A stretch of 64,000 nucleotides of DNA from Thiorhodovibrio frisius. Lineage in GTDB: Bacteria; Pseudomonadota; Gammaproteobacteria; Chromatiales; Chromatiaceae. The stretch spans positions 3,900,501 through 3,964,500 of the forward strand of contig NZ_CP121471.1 in assembly GCF_033954835.1 (NCBI RefSeq), read 5' to 3'. Positions 25,660 to 34,389 of the stretch are shown here, in pieces; position 1 is the stretch's first letter; each line of letters opens with the position of its first letter. The notes under the pieces were generated by a model. It ran no database searches. It was not told where the DNA came from and worked only from the letters and a program-made list of their open reading frames with translations. A program made the position numbers and the translations under genes.

Positions 25660-28600
25660 TCAAGAAGAAGGTTTATTCGCCACGGTCGCTACCAATTTTT
25701 TTAATAATGGCTCCAATGTTTGAGTATAAAAGTCATTATTCAAGGGATCACGTAGTCTGCAGAAATTTTTTGTATTGATTGGGTCAATCCAGGCTCCACA
25801 ATCGTAAGAGATCCAACCTAGCCCCCAGTCACGCGGCAAGAATCGAAAAGTTAAGTCCGTTAGTGCAGTGAATCTTTGAGCGGCACTACTTCGCTCAGCT
25901 GCCGTCATTCTCACAAGGGTACGACCAGCTTCTTCATTCTCATCATTCTGCCGCCAGCTGACGAAACCCAGATGTAAATTCGTTGTCGCGACCTCGATAT
26001 GCAATAAGTAGGCTTCGTTGCCATAGTCGTAAAAACTGCCAAACAACTGTTTCTTTTTTAAATTACTTTGTTTTGTAAAGTTTGCAAACCAACGTGAGCA
26101 ATAATCTTTGGAATAAACGTAGCTCTCAAAACCGCCTGTTTTCATTGCTTCATTGACATTGACCAAACTCCATTGGTTCGTTAATGCCTTGTCAATCTGG
26201 GCGAAGAAATCAAAGAGCATAAATCCACAAGCTTGTTCAAATGTTGGGTAGAGCGCTTGAAAAGCCGCAAACGAATGCTCGGGTAGGCCCGTCTGGTACA
26301 ACGCCTGCTCCAGGCTCAAACCACGATCAACCTCGGCCTGTGTCACCAGACCTTGGTAGAATTCAAACGTCTCCTGGCTCAGCGACTGATCAACAATGGC
26401 TGGGTCAAAGCGGCTTTCGTCTTTAAGCGCAAGTAAACGCTCGGAGACGCGCCCGAGATACAAATAGGCATTGCCAATGATGAAGAGCAGATCGCCGCCT
26501 CGCACTTCATTGAACAGATTTTGCGCGAGCGCATCCAGGTCATCGCAATGCCTGACAAAGATGGACGGATCTTTGAGTCGTTCGGTGACGTAGTCCATGT
26601 AATTGCCGGTCGTGTAGAGCCGGGCAATGCGGCTATCGTTGATCAGTTGCGCCAGCTCGGTATGGGCTTCACGCGTCCAGTCGGAATCTTTCTTGGTGGA
26701 AATCCCGCCCACCAATGCCACGATACGGCCATCGATTCGAAAGTTTTTCATATCCGCAAAGGCGGATCGCATGCCCTTGATGGCGCCGCGTCGGCTTTGA
26801 TCATAAAACAAAACCTTGCCCGAGCGCTTGGGAAACTCAAGGATACGCCCCATTGTTTCAAAAGGTATCAGGCCCGCGTAGTCGCGCGCGGCACGCTGTA
26901 TGTCATGGCCCAAGTATTGAATCGCGAGCAAAATGCCCACGCTGCCAAGAGGGGCGTGCTGCTGGAACAACGGAAGAAAATAGCTCAGTTCCTCACCATT
27001 GATCCGTGCCCTGACATTCCATCCAAATCGCTCGGGAACAAACGTCTGAGTGAGCAGCACGCCATTGTTCAACTCACTGGTTCCATAGGTGAGAATCGGC
27101 GTTCCCGGTCGGCGCCGATCAATCTGCGCGATCAGCTTGGGAAAATGATGAATATCGGCATTGACAATACATTTTCCTCCGTCGCGCAAGCCTTCAACCA
27201 CGGAGGATTTCGCGATAAAGATATTGTCGAGCGTCTTGTGCATGTCCATGTGGTTGGGCCCGACATTGGTAATGAAGCACAAGTCCGGATTCACCATGCG
27301 CGCGCGCTCGACGCGCAAGGCTTCGTCGCTGCCAACGGAGACTTCGTTAATTTCGACCTTATCCTCCTCGCTCAACTCAATCAGGGAACGAAGAACCGGA
27401 ACTTCCGTATTGGCGCTGTTGAGAACGGCATGGGTTTGCACTTGCTTGCTCAACAGATGATGAAACTGTACCTTGGCGCCAGTTTTTCCTTCTGTCCCCG
27501 TCACCAGAACGGTCGTGGGGTTTTTCTGCTGGCGTACCTGTATGGCGCAGTTCTTGAATGCAGCGGTTATGTCATCGACCAGGAGGACCGGCACCGGCCA
27601 TCCGGTTGCATAACGCATGTCGTCGATGACCAGTGCGCGCATGCCTTTTGACAAGATTGCGGCCAATTCACATCTGGGGTCTTTTTTGTCCGTCCTCCAA
27701 TCTCCAAGAGCCAAGGCGAAATAGAGGTTTCCCGGGCGATGGGTGCCATAGGTTCCAACACCTGTGAACCGCAGATTTGGGTCACAGGAATCCATCAACC
27801 ACCGCCCCGAGGTGAAATCCGCCAAACGCTCTGGGGTCAGATAAATCTCGCGATGATTGTCGAGACAGCGGTTCACCTCGGATGCCATCTCCAGGAAACG
27901 CTTGCGATCACCGGATGCCATGTCTTGGATCGAGAAATCAAATACCCGCATGTCCGGATTAGCGGATAATGCCTTGAATCGCGCCATGCCTTTCTTGACC
28001 TCTCCAACCCATTGGGCGTGGGAGACTTCATTGTCGAGATTCGGATTTTCCAGCAAGGTCGGGCTGAAACCATGCCAAAGCAGCAGATGGGTCAGGGTAA
28101 CGCAACTAAAAGTGCGTGAATTACCATCCGGGAACGGGTGAAGCAACTCGAGTTCGCGCGGAACCAGGGCAATCGTCGCCAGTTTTTCCTCGTCGTTCCT
28201 GGCACGCCGAATGTCGCGATTGTAGCGCGCGAGAATCTCCTCCATTTTCGCCACCATCAGCATTTGGACGCTATGCTTGGCGCTGTAGAATTCTTGCAGG
28301 GAGTGCCGCCCGTTGATCGCCTCCTGCTGGCGAAGATCAAGGTTGGGATACCAGTTGCGGTAGTTGAGTCGCCCCTCCTTGAGCAGTGCCGCCCAGACGT
28401 CATCAAGGCTTAACTCGTCGGCCGGTTTGGCGAAACGGCGGTTATTGAACATGGCGGTGCCATCGCCACGGCGCATGGCGAACACCTCGACGAGATGCTC
28501 GTAGGTGGTTGAGGAGGCGAAGAACGGGATGCCTGAATTCAGATAGCGAATATCGCCGGGACTGGATTTGATGTTGGTGGTTTGCACGCCGAGCATGGCA

Positions 28601-28818
28601 CGCTTGTGCAATTCCCGCAAATAGGTCCCTTTCAAACCGGATGACAGATCGAAGTGATCGAGCATGTAGGCAAAGGCACTGAGCCACGCCCGCACCGACC
28701 CGCGTTCGCCGGCTTCGTAGCCGACCCAGCCACCATATTTTTTGTGGAAGCGTCCATCGACAAATAACCGCCAAAGCTGGGATCGATCAAATTGCTTCAG
28801 TGCCTTGATGCTCGACAT
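25660..28818 (-). CDS. Fic-like domain fused to a complete MurF-like ligase
   Basis: 1052 residues. The N-terminal 300 form a Fic-like helical domain with HPFPDGNSRT at 227-236; the canonical motif is HPFx(D/E)GNGRxxR, so the catalytic His is kept but the second Gly is Ser and the last Arg is absent. Residues about 330-430 resemble the MurE/MurF N-domain (RPGNLYFALALGDWR; VPVLLVDDITAAF). The ATP loop is VTGTEGKTGAKV (441-446 core), followed by FITNVGPNHMDMHKTLDNI, and the C-domain spans about 670-790 (VALVGGISTKKDSDW). The final 250 residues are unassigned. Fic domains transfer phospho-groups to proteins; Mur ligases form amide bonds using ATP. It lies 3 bp after the propeller-like gene. Confidence 0.75.
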   Translation of the reverse strand: MSSIKALKQFDRSQLWRLFVDGRFHKKYGGWVGYEAGERGSVRAWLSAFAYMLDHFDLSSGLKGTYLRELHKRAMLGVQTTNIKSSPGDIRYLNSGIPFFASSTTYEHLVEVFAMRRGDGTAMFNNRRFAKPADELSLDDVWAALLKEGRLNYRNWYPNLDLRQQEAINGRHSLQEFYSAKHSVQMLMVAKMEEILARYNRDIRRARNDEEKLATIALVPRELELLHPFPDGNSRTFSCVTLTHLLLWHGFSPTLLENPNLDNEVSHAQWVGEVKKGMARFKALSANPDMRVFDFSIQDMASGDRKRFLEMASEVNRCLDNHREIYLTPERLADFTSGRWLMDSCDPNLRFTGVGTYGTHRPGNLYFALALGDWRTDKKDPRCELAAILSKGMRALVIDDMRYATGWPVPVLLVDDITAAFKNCAIQVRQQKNPTTVLVTGTEGKTGAKVQFHHLLSKQVQTHAVLNSANTEVPVLRSLIELSEEDKVEINEVSVGSDEALRVERARMVNPDLCFITNVGPNHMDMHKTLDNIFIAKSSVVEGLRDGGKCIVNADIHHFPKLIAQIDRRRPGTPILTYGTSELNNGVLLTQTFVPERFGWNVRARINGEELSYFLPLFQQHAPLGSVGILLAIQYLGHDIQRAARDYAGLIPFETMGRILEFPKRSGKVLFYDQSRRGAIKGMRSAFADMKNFRIDGRIVALVGGISTKKDSDWTREAHTELAQLINDSRIARLYTTGNYMDYVTERLKDPSIFVRHCDDLDALAQNLFNEVRGGDLLFIIGNAYLYLGRVSERLLALKDESRFDPAIVDQSLSQETFEFYQGLVTQAEVDRGLSLEQALYQTGLPEHSFAAFQALYPTFEQACGFMLFDFFAQIDKALTNQWSLVNVNEAMKTGGFESYVYSKDYCSRWFANFTKQSNLKKKQLFGSFYDYGNEAYLLHIEVATTNLHLGFVSWRQNDENEEAGRTLVRMTAAERSSAAQRFTALTDLTFRFLPRDWGLGWISYDCGAWIDPINTKNFCRLRDPLNNDFYTQTLEPLLKKLVATVANKPSS

Positions 28819-28821
28819 GTG

Positions 28822-30069
28822 TCATTTTCCCGGTTGTACCCGCAGGATCCGTCCTGTCTCGGCCTGCAACTCATCTCGCCGCCAGTTGTTTTCATCGACG
28901 ATTTCCATGCCCATGCCGAAATAAAAATCCCCGTTCATTTCCTCGAACGAGCGCGCGAATGTGGGGTAGTCGAACACCAAAATCCGCCGCCATGGATGAC
29001 CTGCATCCTCGGTCGGGGAGTAGAGCGATGTCAGTAACCCCAAAATCTTCGGCCGTTTTTCCTTCGACAGTTGATCAATTTCAACGGCCAACACCTGATT
29101 TCGTGTCACAGATCCCTTGGTGGCACTCGCGAGAAGATACACCTGGTCGCCACGAAGCAGCAGATCCCGAGGCGTCAGTTCCTCGGGCAATCCGATGCGG
29201 ACAAAATCCAGTTGCCCCTCGCGCAGGATGGCGAGATAAAGCCCAAAGGGCTGGATTTGATGATCGTTGTGAACATCAGCCCCCAAGTAAAGGACATCGT
29301 CACCGACAGGAGTCAAGCGCGTCATGCGCGCCTGGTTATCGGTGAAATCCGTTCGTGGAAAGACGCGTTCCTTGGTGTATCCAAAAACGGGCTGAAAGCC
29401 ATTCCCGGGCATAAGTCGCGCTATCCCCGGACGGGGAATCCGGGTTTGCCTGAAGGTTTTAATGGCAAAGAGTTCGCCGCCAATCGAAAGCAGGGCATAC
29501 ACCCTTCCGCGACCCAATGCCTGGATGCTCCAGTCACTCCCGCCATTTTCGGAGGACGCAACCGCCGCCGCGCCGCGGATTCCCAGAGCCGCATGGAGTC
29601 GCTTGCCATGCAGGACGATGTCGTAAACATGAAGCGCGCCGGGAATCGTGCGATATTTCTTCCACTCGCCCTTGTCTCCGCGCCGATAGAAGTTGCCCCA
29701 ATCCCAATTTTGCGTGGCATCATGACCCGGGATATAGAGTTGGCCATCAAGAACCCGGTACAGGTCAATCTGCTCCTCCGCGACCTCGCCTTCGGTGACG
29801 AAAGTCGCCAACGCGGGATCATAGGCGATGATCGGCACACGGCCCGCGTTGGCCGCAGGGCCGCGATTGCTGCTATTGCCCGCGCCGAGATAGATGCGCC
29901 CGGCATGCACTTGCATATCCCAGATATTGCGCGCATAGATATCCTCGCCCCGAGGATAGCGTTGCGCGAAAGGGCTACCCATGTCCTCGACCGCCTGCCC
30001 GCCCTCGCTGACCGTACCGCAACACAGTAACAACGGACATAGCAGCTGAACCGCGCCGCCTTTCAACAT
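28822..30069 (-). CDS. Secreted beta-propeller-like protein of unknown function
   Basis: 415 residues. The N-terminus has a short hydrophobic stretch (VQLLCPLLLCCGTV) that could be a signal peptide, perhaps with a weak lipobox. The body repeats short strand pairs with phrases such as MQVHAGRIYLGAGNSSNRG, LYRVLDGQLYIPGHDA, VYALLSIGGELFAIKTF and DDVLYLGADVHN. This is the pattern of Kelch- or sialidase-like propellers in which each blade reports a value. I do not recognise a named family. It overlaps the nucleotidyltransferase gene by 7 bp and precedes the Fic-Mur gene by 3 bp, so it is almost certainly part of the same operon. Confidence 0.6.
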   Translation of the reverse strand: MLKGGAVQLLCPLLLCCGTVSEGGQAVEDMGSPFAQRYPRGEDIYARNIWDMQVHAGRIYLGAGNSSNRGPAANAGRVPIIAYDPALATFVTEGEVAEEQIDLYRVLDGQLYIPGHDATQNWDWGNFYRRGDKGEWKKYRTIPGALHVYDIVLHGKRLHAALGIRGAAAVASSENGGSDWSIQALGRGRVYALLSIGGELFAIKTFRQTRIPRPGIARLMPGNGFQPVFGYTKERVFPRTDFTDNQARMTRLTPVGDDVLYLGADVHNDHQIQPFGLYLAILREGQLDFVRIGLPEELTPRDLLLRGDQVYLLASATKGSVTRNQVLAVEIDQLSKEKRPKILGLLTSLYSPTEDAGHPWRRILVFDYPTFARSFEEMNGDFYFGMGMEIVDENNWRRDELQAETGRILRVQPGK

Positions 30070-30803
30070 GAATGAGGCGGTGCGCTCACCGTTCCGTTTC
30101 CCGCAACAAAGTCCGTGATGCGCTGATAATCCTCGATATAGTCCACCTCGGCCCAGAACTGACCGGCAATGTCCTGGATATGCACTTTGGCGCCGGACTC
30201 AACTGTGCGATAGATCACATCCTCCCACCAGCAGTTGTAGTCCTCCTGGTTGATCCATTCAATCATCATTTGCTTGAAAACACCGACATACCGCCGGTTC
30301 AAGGTGCAAATGCCAACATATTCCCCGGTGGTTTCCTCGTCAGTCAGCTCCTTGCCGTAACGTCGCAGCAATCCGTCACTCCATGACAGCCGGTAATCGG
30401 CATCCTGAATTCGGCTACTATCGGCAATGACCACGGGTGATCGCTGTTCGGTCAATAAGGTATCGACAACGCTGTCTTCGACAAAGACATCGGCGTTCAT
30501 GATCACCAAATCCGTTTCGCTAGCCAGGAACTCCCGTGCCATCCACACCGAGGCAATGGAATTGGTCACACGAAAAAAGGGGTTGAAATAGCGGCGGAAA
30601 GCCATACCCTCCAGGGCCTGTAGAATGTGACGCTCTTGATACCCCGTGACCAAAGCGATATCGCGAATGCCTTTCCTAGCCAGCAGATCGAAGGTGTAGC
30701 GAATCAAGGGCGTGCCGCCAACTTCCACGCAGCACTTGGGTTGACCATGCAGGTGACGGCTGATGCGATTGCCAACACCAGCGGCCATCAACAACGCTTT
30801 CAT
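30063..30803 (-). CDS. Sugar/alkyl-phosphate nucleotidyltransferase (LicC/PntC-like)
   Basis: 246 residues from the ATG at 30803, chosen because GGAGG lies 7 bases upstream; an in-frame GTG at 30821 is less likely. The N-terminal loop is MKALLMAAGVGNRISRHLHG followed by QPKCCVEVGG, the GxGxR...PK signature of NTP transferases. VIMNADVFVED supplies the metal-binding Asp, and FWAEVDYIEDYQ the second acidic site. The closest known types are cytidylyltransferases for phosphocholine (LicC) or phosphonates (PntC). It probably activates a small phosphate or phosphonate compound with CTP. It follows a PhnW-like aminotransferase, but no PEP mutase is nearby, so a phosphonate role is uncertain. Confidence 0.75.
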   Translation of the reverse strand: MKALLMAAGVGNRISRHLHGQPKCCVEVGGTPLIRYTFDLLARKGIRDIALVTGYQERHILQALEGMAFRRYFNPFFRVTNSIASVWMAREFLASETDLVIMNADVFVEDSVVDTLLTEQRSPVVIADSSRIQDADYRLSWSDGLLRRYGKELTDEETTGEYVGICTLNRRYVGVFKQMMIEWINQEDYNCWWEDVIYRTVESGAKVHIQDIAGQFWAEVDYIEDYQRITDFVAGNGTVSAPPHSC

Positions 30804-30824
30804 CGCACAACCTCCGCGCACTGG

Positions 30825-31883
30825 CTAGCGAGGATTATTGAAATAGGCATGGAGCGCGACGAGCAAGGCCGCGAGCCGGTCATGCCGCTGCTCGCCCATG
30901 TGGGAGACACGAAAAACTCGCGCAGCCAATGCGCCCCCATTGGGCGTTAGCACCAGACCATGACGCTGCTTGAGCGCGACCACCAAATCGCGGGCGTCGC
31001 CGCCGTCGGTGCGCTCCAAGGCCGTCATCGCATTGGGGGCGGGGCTGGCATGGAGGCGCAAGGGAAGCCCCCTGATGCCGGCGCGAAAGTGCGCCGCAAG
31101 CGCCCGTGCCTTGTCGATATGGACGCTGACACCTTCGGCATGGATCTGCCGCAGGCGCTGCAGCAGGGCAAGCAGAATCCCCACCGCGGGCGTGAAGGGT
31201 GTCTGACCGCGAATACCGTCGTTTAGATAGGGGTGAAAATCGAGATAGAAGCTGGGAACCCGCTCCTTAAGCACGGCAAGCGCGGTGGGTGCAAGCACCA
31301 CCATCGCGAGCCCAGGCGCCAAGGCCAACCCCTTATGCGAACTAAGAACGAGCACGTCGATAGCCTGTGACGCCATGTTTAACTCATCCGTGACGAACAG
31401 ACTGATCGCATCGACAAGATGCAGCATCCCGTGACGCCGGCAATAGGCTCCGCTTTCGTCAAGATCGTAGCACCGGCCCGTGCTGGTTTCATGGCCATTG
31501 AGCAAGAGTGCCCGCGCGCCGGTCCCCGGATAGGGGACAGGGTCGGAACCGCTTAGTCGCAGTTCACGATGGGGGATGCCGTGACAACGGCAAATATCGC
31601 AAAAACGCTGCCCAAAACTGCCGCCGTTGACCACCAGGGCGCTGTCCGTGGAGCCCAGCAAGTTGATCACCCCGGCTTCCATCGCCGCCGTGCCGGAAGC
31701 GGTCAGGAAAACGGCGCGACTGCCGCTTGGCGCTCCCACCAGCGCCACCAGCAGACGCTCGCACTCGAGCACAACCTGTGAGAATTCTGGTGTGCGAAAA
31801 TAGGGCGTTTGGGCACCGAGGATTTGTCGCGTATCCTCGGACATCGGGACAGGACCCGGCGTGAAAAGCCATTGCGGCCGCAT
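30825..31883 (-). CDS. PLP-dependent aminotransferase, PhnW/alanine-glyoxylate type
   Basis: 352 residues, class V fold. It starts MRPQWLFTPGPVPMSEDTRQ, typical of the family. FLTASGTAAMEAGVINLL binds the cofactor phosphate, LLLNGHETSTG matches the substrate-site motif of 2-aminoethylphosphonate transaminases, HLVDAISLF carries the PLP-binding Asp, and VLSSHKGLALAPG holds the Schiff-base lysine. A PhnW-like reaction would interconvert an aldehyde and a primary amine using alanine or pyruvate. It is the first gene of the operon that continues with the nucleotidyltransferase 21 bp downstream. Confidence 0.85.
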   Translation of the reverse strand: MRPQWLFTPGPVPMSEDTRQILGAQTPYFRTPEFSQVVLECERLLVALVGAPSGSRAVFLTASGTAAMEAGVINLLGSTDSALVVNGGSFGQRFCDICRCHGIPHRELRLSGSDPVPYPGTGARALLLNGHETSTGRCYDLDESGAYCRRHGMLHLVDAISLFVTDELNMASQAIDVLVLSSHKGLALAPGLAMVVLAPTALAVLKERVPSFYLDFHPYLNDGIRGQTPFTPAVGILLALLQRLRQIHAEGVSVHIDKARALAAHFRAGIRGLPLRLHASPAPNAMTALERTDGGDARDLVVALKQRHGLVLTPNGGALAARVFRVSHMGEQRHDRLAALLVALHAYFNNPR

Positions 31884-32707
31884 GAGAGGTGAAACCCATT
31901 AAATGCCCAAAAACGCACGGAAACCAGCGCCGGTCGCGCCCAAGCAGGCTGGCGCGCCGACTTCCGGCTTGATCGGCGGCCATACCGCGCACCCTCGAAC
32001 AAGGACATCTCTCGCAGTCCAGGATTGTTCATCCTTCAAGATAGCACAGGGGAGCAAATTCGCACGCGATTTTCAGGCTCTCGGCGGAACCCTCACCAGA
32101 ATTCGCGCTCCTTGGGCTGCTGAACCAGGTAAGACCTGGCACTTTACTTTCGCGAGCGATGCCTGCTAAACACCACAAACATGCACCCGCGACTATCCTG
32201 ATCAAGTCACCCGCAGAGGCAAAACTGACAGGATTTGCCTGACACCCGGTAACATATTCTGCCAAAACAGGCATGGCCACTGTAGGTGGTGAGAGTATTT
32301 CCCGCGAACCACACCGGTGTTTTCTGTAGCTATTTCGCGCCTGGCGCGATGGCACCGGAGCCTGGCACGATCACACGAGCCGGGAGCAATCGCCAAACCA
32401 TCCCGCCGTTTCCGCTCGATGCCACCATAACCAGGCACGCATACCTGGACCCCGTCCCGCCACGATCCGACGAGCGGTGTTGAAATTTGTGAGCCCAGTC
32501 ACTATTCTAAGAATTAAGTGGCGCGTAGTGGGATCTATCGAGGCTTCCCCGCCTCAGTCGCTGGAAACCCCTTACTCGATCACAAAAATTTATCGATCAC
32601 AAATCCTGTCACCAAACCCGAAAGCCAAGCCAAGTGTTCGCCGCTTGAGGATAACCAAGGTTTTCTTTAAGGTTAACCGCATCTCTACAAGGTCTGGAGA
32701 ATTCCCT
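31884..32707. other. Long intergenic region, no recognised gene
   Basis: 824 bp between divergent units, the five-gene operon (minus) and VPIPA-CTERM gene 2 (plus). Small frames exist but none resembles a known protein. The region has several CCTGG/CCAGG palindromic motifs, for example CCAGGTAAGACCTGG near 32125 and CCAGGCACGCATACCTGG near 32433. Promoters for both units should lie here. No sigma-54 element was found. Confidence 0.4.
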
Positions 32708-33397
32708 ATGAAAATGTTCTTTCCACTAATCGCCGGCCTAGCGGCTTGCGGAGCCATGTCCGTCGCGTCAGCCAACCTTGTCACCAACGGAAGTTTCGAA
32801 ATTGGCGACAACGCCGATGGGAGTTGGTCACACGGGAACGGCAACGGAACCTGGGACACCTACGAACGCATTCGTGGCTGGACCGCCGTTGGGGAAGGCG
32901 CTGCAATCGAGATTCAGACAGGGCAGCCATATCCAAGTGTTGACAGCCCCTACTACACCCCAAAAGCTCCTAATGGCGACAGCTTGGCCGAACTAGACGC
33001 ACACAATGATTCAGCTAATTCGGGCATGAAGTCTGATGATATAAATGTCACTGGGGGGACGTACAAGCTGTCGTTCCAATATACCGGCCGCACGGAGAAT
33101 GCCGAAACAAACAGAATCGATTACGGCTATATTTTCGGCAACGATACGTTACTCCAGGATCAGTGGACTATATCCGGAACCGTCAGCGAAGGCTGGCAAC
33201 TCATCACACAAACGTTCACCCTCGACAGCGCAGACACCCTCAACCTAACATTCTTTGCGCTCGGGGATGATGACACCCTTGGTGGTTTCATTGATGATGT
33301 CAAGTTGACCGCCGTCCCCATCCCCGCCGCTTTACCTCTGTTTATGTCGGCCCTCGCCGGCCTTGGCTTCGTCGGCTTCCGACGCCGCAAAGCTTGA
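32708..33397 (+). CDS. VPIPA-CTERM (PEP-CTERM-like) sorted protein 2
   Basis: 229 residues from the ATG at 32708, with GGAGA at 32696-32700 as ribosome binding site; the frame extends further upstream but only this start gives a signal peptide (MKMFFPLIAGLAACGAMSVA). The mature protein opens LVTNGSFEIGD and contains LSFQYTGRTENAETNRIDYG and GGFIDDVKLTA, the pattern of DUF642-like or carbohydrate-binding beta sandwiches. It ends VPIPAALPLFMSALAGLG then FRRRKA, the exosortase sorting signal. It is probably a surface or matrix protein. A strong terminator follows at 33429. Confidence 0.88.
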   Translation: MKMFFPLIAGLAACGAMSVASANLVTNGSFEIGDNADGSWSHGNGNGTWDTYERIRGWTAVGEGAAIEIQTGQPYPSVDSPYYTPKAPNGDSLAELDAHNDSANSGMKSDDINVTGGTYKLSFQYTGRTENAETNRIDYGYIFGNDTLLQDQWTISGTVSEGWQLITQTFTLDSADTLNLTFFALGDDDTLGGFIDDVKLTAVPIPAALPLFMSALAGLGFVGFRRRKA

Positions 33398-33428
33398 TTT
33401 CCGATGAGTTCCTAGAAGCGCGCGAGCG

Positions 33429-33452
33429 AAACGGCCCCAACTGGGGCCGTTT
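33429..33452 (+). terminator. Rho-independent terminator of VPIPA-CTERM gene 2
   Basis: AAACGGCCCCAACTGGGGCC followed by GTTT. A GC-rich stem lies 30 bp after the stop, near-identical to those at 11861 and 34321. Confidence 0.8.
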
Positions 33453-33627
33453 CGCGTTGCGCAAGCAACAAAAACAGCGCAGTTGACTCAGTGACGCCGT
33501 TGCACCAAGCCCGCTCGCGCTAGCTAAATACGTTATGTGAAGCACCGCCAACCTTGGTGCTGCTGCCTACCCTAGCCATTAAGATTAAGCGAAGCGCCCA
33601 AGGGTGCCGAGAAAATCGAGGTGCAAG

Positions 33628-34293
33628 ATGAAAAGCTTCCAAACAGCGATCACCGCAGCCTTCCTGAGTATTTCCGCCGTTGGTGCGGCGCATGCCGCAC
33701 TGCTGGATTTCACGGATAGCACCGGGTGGATTTCAAAAAGCTCCCCCACTTTCGATGTTGGCGAAATTTCAGGAAAACTCACTGCCGATGGCGGAAGTCT
33801 CAATTTCACCCCTTTCGATGGCACGTCCGATGACGTAAGTAGCGATCTGTACGCCCATGATAGCTCTGATGCATGGGACGGAATCGGAATCCAAGACGAC
33901 GAGATCGGAGACACTGAACAACTTACGATCACCTTCAACTCCTCTGTCAATGTGTCACGAATCGACTTTCTTGACTTATTCAAGAAAACCGGTGGTGCCG
34001 AGAGCATTTTGGTGACAGCCTTCAAAGGGGAGAATCAGCTCCACAGCGAGACATTTACCGGAAATGTCTTCGAAGCCGCTGGAACCGGGTATTTCAGCGG
34101 AACAACCGCTTTCAACGGCATTGATCGCTTGGTTTTCAGTTACCTAGACGGAAATGACACAAGCGGTATCGGCGATGCCGCGCTGGCCGCCGTTCAAGTA
34201 TCGGCTGTCCCAATTCCCGCCGCGCTGCCGCTGTTTGCGTCCGCTTTGGCCGGCCTGGGGTTTGTTGGTTATCGCCGCCGTCGTAACGCCTGA
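33628..34293 (+). CDS. VPIPA-CTERM (PEP-CTERM-like) sorted protein 3
   Basis: 221 residues from the ATG at 33628; GAGG lies 6 bases upstream, and the start opens a signal peptide (MKSFQTAITAAFLSISAVGA). The mature part includes LTADGGSLNFTPFDGTSDDV and VSRIDFLDLFKKTGGAE, a likely single beta-sandwich domain. It ends VPIPAALPLFASALAGLG then YRRRRNA, the sorting signal. With the gene at 32708 it forms a tandem pair of paralogous-type cargo genes, each with its own terminator, so each is probably transcribed separately. Confidence 0.88.
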   Translation: MKSFQTAITAAFLSISAVGAAHAALLDFTDSTGWISKSSPTFDVGEISGKLTADGGSLNFTPFDGTSDDVSSDLYAHDSSDAWDGIGIQDDEIGDTEQLTITFNSSVNVSRIDFLDLFKKTGGAESILVTAFKGENQLHSETFTGNVFEAAGTGYFSGTTAFNGIDRLVFSYLDGNDTSGIGDAALAAVQVSAVPIPAALPLFASALAGLGFVGYRRRRNA

Positions 34294-34320
34294 GCCGTCT
34301 CCTTCCTACAGGCACAATCC

Positions 34321-34345
34321 ACGGCCCCAATTGGGGCCGTTTTTG
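34321..34345 (+). terminator. Rho-independent terminator of VPIPA-CTERM gene 3
   Basis: ACGGCCCCAATTGGGGCCGT followed by TTTTG. It lies 27 bp after the stop at 34293. Confidence 0.85.
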
Positions 34346-34389
34346 TTTGGGCGAAAAATGCCCATTCATTTTTTTAAACAACCAGTTCT

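Noticed and set aside
31884-32707. Small minus-strand frames such as 32029-32355 and 32202-32438
   Set aside because: Composition and content are not protein-like, they match no family, and they overlap each other.
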